This document shows, piece after piece, positions 1-5,380 of a DNA stretch of 19,249 bases. A program made the position numbers and the translations under genes. The notes beneath the pieces are model-generated. The model worked only from the letters and a program-made list of their open reading frames with translations, was not told the DNA's origin and did not search any database. Source of the stretch: an uncultured Prevotella sp. (GTDB taxonomy: Bacteria; Bacteroidota; Bacteroidia; Bacteroidales; Bacteroidaceae); NCBI GenBank assembly GCA_934256705.1, contig CAKQPF010000065.1:1-19249 (forward strand), in the 5' to 3' direction. Numbering within the stretch: position 1 is the first letter of the stretch; each line of letters begins with the position of its first letter.

Positions 1-73
1 CGCACGTACGGTGGTGTGAGAGGTCGGAAAACGAAAGTAGGAGAAAAACTACTTCGTTTTCCTCCTACTCGAT
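1..73 (+). ncRNA. 3' end of a group II intron (partial, cut by window edge)
   Basis: The first bases (CGCACGTACGGT, then GTGTGAGAGG) match what I know as the 3' half of group II intron domain V and the joint to domain VI. A domain VI-like stem follows: GAAAACGAAAGTAG at 28-41 pairs with CTACTTCGTTTTC at 49-61 with one extra A. The segment ends in CCTACTCGAT, the usual bacterial group II 3' end, with an A (67) seven bases from the end in the branch-point position and a terminal AT (AY rule). The ribozyme core and any reverse transcriptase gene would lie left of the window. The 3' exon starts with a T-run and no recognisable gene. Class cannot be assigned. Confidence 0.78.
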
Positions 74-119
74 TTTTTTCATTGTTATATTCCGCAAACG
101 CTTTGATGTTTATTCTACA

Positions 120-168
120 ATAAAGCCAGATGATAGCAACGGAATCCATTGCTTTCATCTGGCTTTAT
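120..168 (-). terminator. Hairpin terminator after the DUF4160/DUF2442 pair
   Basis: ATAAAGCCAGATGA pairs with TCATCTGGCTTTAT (14 bp), and an inner AGCAATGG/CCGTTGCT stem with one G-U pair continues it around a 3-base loop. On the minus strand it lies 25 bases after the DUF2442 stop. The stem ends are A/T rich, so it could act on both strands and also insulate the pair from the intron side. Confidence 0.75.
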
Positions 169-192
169 GCTTTATATGGTATATGGTGAATC

Positions 193-597
193 TTATACCA
201 ACGCCATATATTCCTTTCCTATATTGTGGATTTTCTGAAAAATCATTTGTTCACGTTCTTCCGATGGTTTCTTGAAGCCATTGATGTAATTGCGGAGAAG
301 TGAAGGGTTGATGTTGATGAGTTTGGCAAACTCGGAGACATTGATTTCTGGATGCGAGAGAAAGAAGCGTTGCAGTTTGGAAGGTTCCGCATCTTCATAT
401 GCAAAACTCTCAAAGCTTACATCTTCATCCAGATTTCTCCAATGAATGCCATCATATCCGAATGTGTAATTCCCGCGTTCTTCATCAGTTGCCTTCCGCA
501 AGTTTTTATACCACAGCAAAGACTGTCGATAAGTCTTGCCGCTTTCGTCTTCACCATACAGATAATCGCCCTTAAACCAAATCTTTATAATCTTCAT
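193..597 (-). CDS. DUF2442 domain protein with C-terminal helix-turn-helix (putative antitoxin)
   Basis: 134 residues from the ATG at 597. This start is preferred to an in-frame TTG at 615 because a strong AAGGAGG lies seven bases upstream. Residues about 1-70 (MKIIKIWFKGDYLYGED...) resemble the DUF2442 fold. Residues about 73-130 (SKLQRFFLSHPEINVSEFAKLININPSLLRNYINGFKKPS in two adjoining stretches) look like an XRE-like helix-turn-helix. The gene overlaps the upstream DUF4160 gene by 26 bases, so translation is probably coupled. DUF2442 and DUF4160 genes are often neighbours and have been proposed as a type II toxin-antitoxin pair; in that reading this protein is the antitoxin and its HTH would bind the pair's own promoter. 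Activity is inference; family assignment is fairly firm. Confidence 0.82.
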   Translation of the reverse strand: MKIIKIWFKGDYLYGEDESGKTYRQSLLWYKNLRKATDEERGNYTFGYDGIHWRNLDEDVSFESFAYEDAEPSKLQRFFLSHPEINVSEFAKLININPSLLRNYINGFKKPSEEREQMIFQKIHNIGKEYMALV

Positions 598-844
598 CGC
601 TTGCCTCCTTTCCAAAATATGATTGCCATCTCTTCAAAATGATGTCAGCATTTTCTTCAATGACACTTGTTATACGTTTCAAGTCATTACTCTTGATTTT
701 ATACTTTTCTCTCAGAATGAATTTCTCTCCATCCCAATCAAATATAGCAGCGCCCGATGCTCCTTCGACGTGAACATGAGGCGGTTCGTGCTCTTTACTG
801 TAAAAGAAAAACGAAAATCCAAAAAATCTGAATATCTCTGGCAT
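572..844 (-). CDS. DUF4160 domain protein (putative toxin partner)
   Basis: 90 residues from the ATG at 844; an upstream in-frame TTG (862) is rejected because it falls inside the -7 promoter box. The N-terminus (MPEIFRFFGFSFFFYSKEHE, then PPHVHVEG) is the hallmark of DUF4160, with the conserved HxPPHVHV histidine cluster at about residues 19-25. The protein is at full family length. It is the first gene of a two-gene unit, overlapping DUF2442 by 26 bases. The predicted transcription start is only about 10 bases upstream of the ATG, with a weak AAGAAG between. The biochemical activity of DUF4160 is not something I can state from sequence; the toxin role is inferred from the conserved pairing. 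Confidence 0.85.
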   Translation of the reverse strand: MPEIFRFFGFSFFFYSKEHEPPHVHVEGASGAAIFDWDGEKFILREKYKIKSNDLKRITSVIEENADIILKRWQSYFGKEASDEDYKDLV

Positions 845-859
845 AATCTTCTTTTTATG

Positions 860-890
860 CAAAAATAGGTATTATTTTCGATACCTCAAA
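860..890 (-). promoter_or_regulatory. Bacteroidota promoter of the DUF4160/DUF2442 pair
   Basis: On the minus strand TTTG (887-890) is followed after exactly 19 bases by TATTTTTG (860-867), a perfect fit to the Bacteroidota -33 TTTG / -7 TAnnTTTG consensus. The start point would fall near 854, giving an unusually short leader. Nearly the same sequence recurs at 18896-18926. Confidence 0.75.
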
Positions 891-940
891 GAACTGGGAC
901 GATAATTTAAGAAAGTTTTGCAATGAAGTGCATTATTATA

Positions 941-960
941 AGGTATTATCTTCCAGACAG
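941..960. repeat. Solitary relic of the TCC-loop hairpin element
   Basis: AGGTATTATCTTCCAGACAG matches the left end of the roughly 100-bp elements (AGGTACTGTCTTCCAGACAG at 8288-8307) with two changes, which disrupt the outer stem. No element core follows, so it looks like a decayed or solo end. Confidence 0.55.
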
Positions 961-981
961 ATTTTGTGGTTTTGTTGTATT

Positions 982-1023
982 GCATTATGCATTGTGCATT
1001 ATAAATTATGAATCATGAATTAT
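982..1023. repeat. Short degenerate heptad array (GCATTAT/GAATTAT)
   Basis: Six consecutive 7-base units: GCATTAT, GCATTGT, GCATTAT, AAATTAT, GAATCAT, GAATTAT. It is the same unit as the longer, cleaner arrays at 4806-4903 and 18098-18188, but with more substitutions. Non-coding spacer between the DUF4160 promoter and the end of the outer membrane protein gene. Confidence 0.7.
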
Positions 1024-1066
1024 AAAAAGGGGGAAGATTAAAACATCAATGGATAAAATGGTTACC

Positions 1067-1138
1067 GGTTATAGGTTGTCGGTTTTAGGTTAGTTTGCAC
1101 TATACTACCAACAACCAACAACCAACGACCGACAACCT
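1067..1138. repeat. Inverted pair of 7-base-phased GGTT / ACC arrays
   Basis: The left arm reads GGTTATA GGTTGTC GGTTTTA GGTTAG; the right arm reads ACCAACA ACCAACA ACCAACG ACCGACA ACC. The two are complementary in character, and AGGTTGTCGGT (1073-1083) pairs perfectly with ACCGACAACCT (1128-1138). T6 follows on the plus strand, so it resembles an intrinsic terminator there, although no plus-strand gene precedes it. On the minus strand it lies downstream of the outer membrane protein gene. Confidence 0.65.
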
Positions 1139-1166
1139 TTTTTATATTTTTATTTATTGATATTTA

Positions 1167-1203
1167 TTGCTGATTGTCAGCTTGATAGATACTTGCGAAA
1201 CTT
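1167..1203 (-). repeat. Gene-end element, copy 1 (CAA-loop hairpin)
   Basis: In the sense of the outer membrane protein gene it overlaps the last base or two of the stop codon and reads GCAAGTATCTATC, then a GCTGA-CAA-TCAGC hairpin, then AATAAAT. 34 of 37 bases are shared with 11170-11206, which also follows a stop codon, and a diverged copy lies after the GH3 gene (8041-8075). Confidence 0.75.
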
Positions 1204-4054
1204 ACCATAACCGTGGCATCTTGTAAGCGAAGGTGAGAAGGACATAGCGGGTCATGCTGTCGTTTGTAGTCATCCTGTTGCCCGTGGCATTGGAAGAGAA
1301 GACCACGTTTCGCTGCTTTCCGAGCACGTCGAAGGCATTCAGGGTGAGGGAACCACGCAGGTCTTTCAGGAAGCGGAACCTCATGCAGAAGTTGAGACTA
1401 CCGTCAGAACCGTTTGCCGTGGAGAGCGAACTGCCATGTCTCCAATTGTTGGAATACCCTCCTCCAACGTCCCAATGCTTGTTGAGATAATGCTTGAGAT
1501 AGAGTTTGAGTACGTAATCGGACACTGACTGAGAGTAGCGTGCATCTGCCCGGTCACTCTCATTGTGCATCCAGTTTGCCCCGACCATTGCGCTGGCATC
1601 CCATTTCTCATTGCCATATCTGAACGACATTCTGGCGTTGATGAAGTCGGAACGCGTGGTTTCTGTCATGTCACTTTCACCATAGGAAATGATATACGGT
1701 GCGACACCATGGCGATAAGAGGCATCGCCCTTTACGGAAAAGCCCCTGTAGGAGTAGGTGTCGGTGATGTTTGCGCCCCAGTCCCATCCACCTTTTATAT
1801 TGACGAGCATCCTTTCCCTCGCTCCTGTTTCCTCATTGTAGGTGGTCTTCTCGCTGATGTTCCTTACGCTTTTGGAGTAGTTGACACCCACGTTGAAGAA
1901 CTTTCTCCTTATGTTAAGGCTGGCACTGTGCGTCTGCCTGTTGCGAAGGTCAGGATTACCTTTGGTGACGAAGAGGGGGTTGGCATTGTCGGTGATAGGC
2001 AGGAGCTGGTATATATCCGGCGATTGCGTGGAAGCGTTGTAGCCCAAGCCGATGCTGGTCTTGTTCATGCGCTTGGAGATAAGTGTGCCTATAGCCCAGT
2101 TGAAGAAGTCGTAGGACTTGTCCAGATTGTCCTTGCGCTTGAATGCCGTATTGGCATTGACATGTTCCGGTATGAGCGAGAAATTGACGGAGGCTCCCCA
2201 TCCTTTTCCTATCAGATCACTAAGACTTATTCTGGAAGTGATGTCTTGATTGAAGGTCTTGAGTTTCGAATCACGGTAGAGGTCGTCACATTCATGGTGG
2301 AGGAAGTCAGAATACTGGAATTGTCCGACGGACATCGAGGTGCCGTCTATCTGGAACACATTGCGCTCATTGTCCGTTTCGCTGTATCTGAGCTTATAAA
2401 TCGCAGTGATGAATACAAACTTGTTTCTATATGAGAATGACAGACCCGTGTCGAACGAGATGTTTCTGGACGGATTGTCAAGCCATTGGTTTCTGGTTTC
2501 ATTGCTTGCCATCCCGCCGTTGTCGTAATATTTCACGTCGTTTGATGACAATGAACTGCTCTCATTCTCATCTACAGAGAAGGAGATACGGCCTGACAGC
2601 ACAGGTTTTGACGGTTCGAAGCCAGCATTTGAGATGTTGAGGCCTGCCCTCGCAGACTTTCTGTCGCTATGCGAGATGCCCTCGCTCCTGTTCCTGTTCT
2701 TGATGTTGGCCATGTCGATATTGGAGAAATCCGTGGACATGTCTCCTATGAAAGGGTTTTCCGTGAACGACATTGAGGTGGTCTCACTGGAAGAGGTGGA
2801 GGTGCTTCGGGATACGTTTCCAGATATGGACACCATCATCTTGCCGGACGACTTGTTCAGGCGGAAGTCAGCCTTGTTGTCATTGCTCTTTCTTGATTCG
2901 TGCCTGTCATTCAGATTGAAGATGCTGTTGTCTGCAAGATACAGCTCATCGGCTGATGACCTGATGCTCACGAAGTCGTCATGGTCGTGGGAAGCCTGGC
3001 TGATGAGGTTCCATTTCTTTCCCAGATTCTCCTTTACGCTTATGCTGACATTCTTCCTCGTATCGTTATTGCTCACCGCACTCACCTGATCCATCGACAG
3101 GCCGATGGCCCTGGACACGGGGATGTCGGTAGGGAGGCTGCTGATGGTGGTGGACACGGAGTATTCACTCGTCGGCGAGAGGTGGATATTGGCATCGCCG
3201 TTGAGGATATATTTTCCCCATTTGTTTGCCGTTCCTGCGGCAATGTTGGCAAAGAGAATCTTGGAAATGTCGCGCTTCGTCTTCATGTCCATCACGGTGG
3301 TCTTGCGGAAACTGCCATTGATGGAGTCCTGGCTGTTGACGGTGTCATATATCTTGAGCTGCTCCAGCTCCTGGGTAGGCATATTGTTGAGTGCTACAGA
3401 CATGTTGCCTTGAAAGAAGCTCTGCCCGTTCAGCTTTATTTCCGATATGATCTTGTCGCCATACAGCATCATTCCATATTCATTGAAGTGTATTCCCGGC
3501 AGTCGTCTCACCAGCTCCAGGAGCACACTTCCTGACGGCATCTTGAAGGCATCGGTGTTATATATCAACGTATCGCCCTTCAAGAACATCTTCTTCAGTT
3601 CGCCCACCACTTTCAGTTCTTCCAGCGAGAGGGTCTTTTCCTTGAGCACGATAGCGCCGAAATCCTTGTACCCCTGCATTTCTTTATCCTTTACTTTGGC
3701 ATTTGGATCAAATACCAATATGGTGTCTTGCATGCCTATTGCAGACACCTTCACCAGCAGCTTCTTATAAGTTTTGTTGAGATTAGTAAACAAATCAAAT
3801 GATCCATAAGGATTTGAAATCGTCTCAGTAAGTTTGATAGAATCTTTTGATGATAATAACTTGATTGAGGCATTTGTGACAACTGAAGTATCATTGGTTT
3901 CACTGTTTATGGTTACCACTCTTCCACATAGATAGACATGATTCCGTTGAATACCTATAATAAGACCAGCATTCTCCATCTCACCGCTATATATTTGGGC
4001 ATGGCTTATCTGGAAAGAAACCAACGCTATCAATATTGTTATTATTCTGTTCAT
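1202..4054 (-). CDS. TonB-plug-like outer membrane beta-barrel protein with N-terminal carboxypeptidase-regulatory-like domain
   Basis: 950 residues. A signal peptide (MNRIITILIALVSFQISHAQ) is followed by a carboxypeptidase-regulatory-like beta-sandwich (about 38-115) and a plug-like segment with KGDTLIYNTDAF (159-170), LRRLPGI-like LVRRLPGIHF (181-190) and a KLNGQSFF strand (207-214). The remainder is a long barrel of alternating Tyr/Ser/Asn-rich strands ending in an aromatic residue (W950). This is the Bacteroidales outer-membrane beta-barrel family related to TonB-dependent receptors, and the length is normal. No SusD-like lipoprotein is adjacent, so it is not a SusC of a typical uptake pair. 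Its start codon overlaps the upstream gene's stop (ATGA at 4051-4054), so the two are translated together. The transported ligand is unknown; peptide, metal or sugar import are all possible. Confidence 0.85.
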   Translation of the reverse strand: MNRIITILIALVSFQISHAQIYSGEMENAGLIIGIQRNHVYLCGRVVTINSETNDTSVVTNASIKLLSSKDSIKLTETISNPYGSFDLFTNLNKTYKKLLVKVSAIGMQDTILVFDPNAKVKDKEMQGYKDFGAIVLKEKTLSLEELKVVGELKKMFLKGDTLIYNTDAFKMPSGSVLLELVRRLPGIHFNEYGMMLYGDKIISEIKLNGQSFFQGNMSVALNNMPTQELEQLKIYDTVNSQDSINGSFRKTTVMDMKTKRDISKILFANIAAGTANKWGKYILNGDANIHLSPTSEYSVSTTISSLPTDIPVSRAIGLSMDQVSAVSNNDTRKNVSISVKENLGKKWNLISQASHDHDDFVSIRSSADELYLADNSIFNLNDRHESRKSNDNKADFRLNKSSGKMMVSISGNVSRSTSTSSSETTSMSFTENPFIGDMSTDFSNIDMANIKNRNRSEGISHSDRKSARAGLNISNAGFEPSKPVLSGRISFSVDENESSSLSSNDVKYYDNGGMASNETRNQWLDNPSRNISFDTGLSFSYRNKFVFITAIYKLRYSETDNERNVFQIDGTSMSVGQFQYSDFLHHECDDLYRDSKLKTFNQDITSRISLSDLIGKGWGASVNFSLIPEHVNANTAFKRKDNLDKSYDFFNWAIGTLISKRMNKTSIGLGYNASTQSPDIYQLLPITDNANPLFVTKGNPDLRNRQTHSASLNIRRKFFNVGVNYSKSVRNISEKTTYNEETGARERMLVNIKGGWDWGANITDTYSYRGFSVKGDASYRHGVAPYIISYGESDMTETTRSDFINARMSFRYGNEKWDASAMVGANWMHNESDRADARYSQSVSDYVLKLYLKHYLNKHWDVGGGYSNNWRHGSSLSTANGSDGSLNFCMRFRFLKDLRGSLTLNAFDVLGKQRNVVFSSNATGNRMTTNDSMTRYVLLTFAYKMPRLW

Positions 4055-4536
4055 TTCTCACTAAAGTCTAATACATAATAGATATTTACTCCATACTGTG
4101 CATTTAGATAGCCTTTAGCATAATAGTAGAATGCTTTCAATTCATCATTTGCAGAACTATAATCGCGACCTATCCATTTGCATGTGATCATGGTAATATA
4201 TCGTTTGACCATTACATGAATAGTATCGTCCTTTATTTCTTCGTAATTATGATTCGCAAGGTCATTCTGTGTCAACGTGTTTTTATATATTTTAACATCT
4301 TTACACACTACTTTTTCTTCTACTATGATAGGTGAATTGTAACCTCCGAAACACTCGTGATTATATTGGTCTTTTACGATAAACAAATATCCATGATGTT
4401 TAGGATCATCTAATCCTATGTAACAAGACACAATATCTATACCTCGATTGTCAGAAGATAATTGACTTGTCGTTTGTGTAAATGCATTCATTGAATACAT
4501 CAATGCTGCAATCAGGAATAATAAGATTCGTTTCAT
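4051..4536 (-). CDS. Small secreted protein of unknown function, coupled to the outer membrane protein
   Basis: 161 residues from the ATG at 4536. An in-frame upstream ATG (4701) is rejected because it lies upstream of the clear promoter at 4584-4614 and its extra 55 residues look non-coding. The N-terminus (MKRILLFLIAALMYSMNAFT then Q) is a good signal peptide. The mature part is about 140 residues, mixed alpha/beta, with aromatic-rich strands and a C-terminal stretch rich in Tyr (AFYYYAKGYLNAQYGVNIYY). I do not recognise a family. The strict coupling to the barrel gene suggests a periplasmic or surface accessory of that protein. Confidence 0.8.
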   Translation of the reverse strand: MKRILLFLIAALMYSMNAFTQTTSQLSSDNRGIDIVSCYIGLDDPKHHGYLFIVKDQYNHECFGGYNSPIIVEEKVVCKDVKIYKNTLTQNDLANHNYEEIKDDTIHVMVKRYITMITCKWIGRDYSSANDELKAFYYYAKGYLNAQYGVNIYYVLDFSEK

Positions 4537-4583
4537 AATGGTTAAAGATTTTAAAAAACATGAATTTGTGTTAATATGCGCAA

Positions 4584-4614
4584 CAAAAGTAATAATTAAC
4601 ATTCGTAATGCAAA
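4584..4614 (-). promoter_or_regulatory. Promoter of the secreted protein / outer membrane protein unit
   Basis: On the minus strand TTTG (4611-4614) and TACTTTTG (4584-4591) are separated by exactly 19 bases, a full match to the Bacteroidota consensus. The leader would be about 40 bases to the ATG at 4536. No second strong promoter is visible before the barrel gene, which supports one transcript. Confidence 0.75.
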
Positions 4615-4770
4615 CATTTGTCGAGAAAATGCGACATTTGTATATAATAATTGTCGTTTTTGTAATCTATATGTAGCAAAACAGATGTCTTTTATTGACA
4701 AAACAACAATCGAATGGGATTGTTCTTGTTCTGGTGAAATCGCGAAGCCTTTTCCCTCATGGCCAACCGC

Positions 4771-4795
4771 TGTCTTCCAGACAAATCTTGTCGGT
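4771..4795. repeat. Solitary TCC-loop hairpin relic
   Basis: TGTCT-TCC-AGACA followed by AATCT matches the right end of the roughly 100-bp elements (compare AGCCAAATCT at 8379-8388), and the bases preceding it (CGC) do not. A second small inverted repeat GACAA-ATC-TTGTC overlaps it. No element core is adjacent. Confidence 0.55.
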
Positions 4796-4805
4796 TAGTG
4801 GTTAA

Positions 4806-4903
4806 GCATTATGCATTATGCATTATGAATTATGCATTATGAATTATGCATTATGAATTATGCATTATGAATTATGCATTATGAATTATGCATTATGAAT
4901 TAT
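4806..4903. repeat. 98-bp heptad tandem array (GCATTAT/GAATTAT)
   Basis: Fourteen exact 7-base units: three GCATTAT, then GAATTAT and GCATTAT alternating to the end, so the higher-order unit is 14 bp (GCATTATGAATTAT). No base change is visible inside the array, which implies recent expansion or homogenisation. It lies in the divergent spacer between the secreted-protein and GH3 genes. Confidence 0.9.
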
Positions 4904-4919
4904 TAAAAATGATGGCGGT

Positions 4920-5008
4920 TTGCAATAGCTATGCTTTTACCTTGCAATATCTATGCTTTTACCTTGCAATAACTATGCTTTTACAACCCAATAGCATAGA
5001 TATTGCAA
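4920..5008. repeat. Three 22-bp direct repeats plus an inverted copy
   Basis: Units at 4920-4941, 4942-4963 and 4964-4985 share TTGCAATAnCTATGCTTTTA followed by CC or CA; the variable base is G, T, A in turn. At 4993-5008 AGCATAGATATTGCAA is the exact reverse complement of the first 16 bases of the middle unit, and GCCTTTTT follows. The RNA could fold as a hairpin between the inverted copy and any one of three alternative partners, best with the middle one (16 bp). Confidence 0.88.
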
Positions 5009-5248
5009 AAGCCTTTTTCCGACCCCTTGACTTTAACTGATTTTACGTTACACTGCACTCTATATACGCCATAGTTTCAGACGACCCCAAATGCAGTTTT
5101 CCCCACCTCATAATGCTGTTATATTGTGCAGTCAGCGCAACCATGTATTGCCCGTTAATGGAAGAAGCATGAGAAAATCCATGCTACGTCCAAATCTTAA
5201 TTTATAAAAATACGGTTATTGAAAATCAGGCAGTTACATGACTGAATG

Positions 5249-5262
5249 TTACCATGTGGTAA
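5249..5262. promoter_or_regulatory. Palindrome upstream of the GH3 promoter box
   Basis: TTACCA-TG-TGGTAA is a perfect 6+6 inverted repeat 19 bases upstream of the shared promoter box. It could be an operator. It has no counterpart upstream of the GH127/146 gene, so if real it would add control specific to the GH3 gene. Confidence 0.4.
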
Positions 5263-5281
5263 TAAATATGGTATTATTAGC

Positions 5282-5337
5282 AAAGTATTTGAAACATATG
5301 AAAAAGTGAAATTCTGATTTTTTGCTTACTTTTGCAG
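5282..5337 (+). promoter_or_regulatory. Shared glycosidase promoter box, copy 1 (GH3)
   Basis: It contains TATTTGAAACATATGAAAAA and ends in a -7 box TACTTTTG (5327-5334). Aligned without gaps to 15167-15222 it differs at seven of 56 positions by my count. There is no TTG at the expected -33 position (5305-5307 is AGT), as expected for a promoter that needs an activator. The leader to the GH3 ATG is about 40 bases. Confidence 0.72.
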
Positions 5338-5380
5338 CACGAACCAATTTATTATTCTCATAGCTAAAAGTAATTACTAA

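Noticed and set aside
1565..2434. 289-residue open frame on the plus strand
   Set aside because: Fully antisense to the outer membrane protein gene, whose barrel sequence is coherent throughout; no start signal and no recognisable family.
4537..4701. 55-residue upstream extension of the small secreted protein
   Set aside because: It spans the consensus promoter at 4584-4614, and the downstream ATG gives a clean signal peptide.
4538..4798. 86-residue plus-strand open frame
   Set aside because: It runs through the minus-strand promoter and a hairpin relic; no start signal or recognisable domain.
4806..5008. CRISPR array
   Set aside because: The heptads and the 22-bp units are contiguous with no spacers, and no cas genes are nearby.
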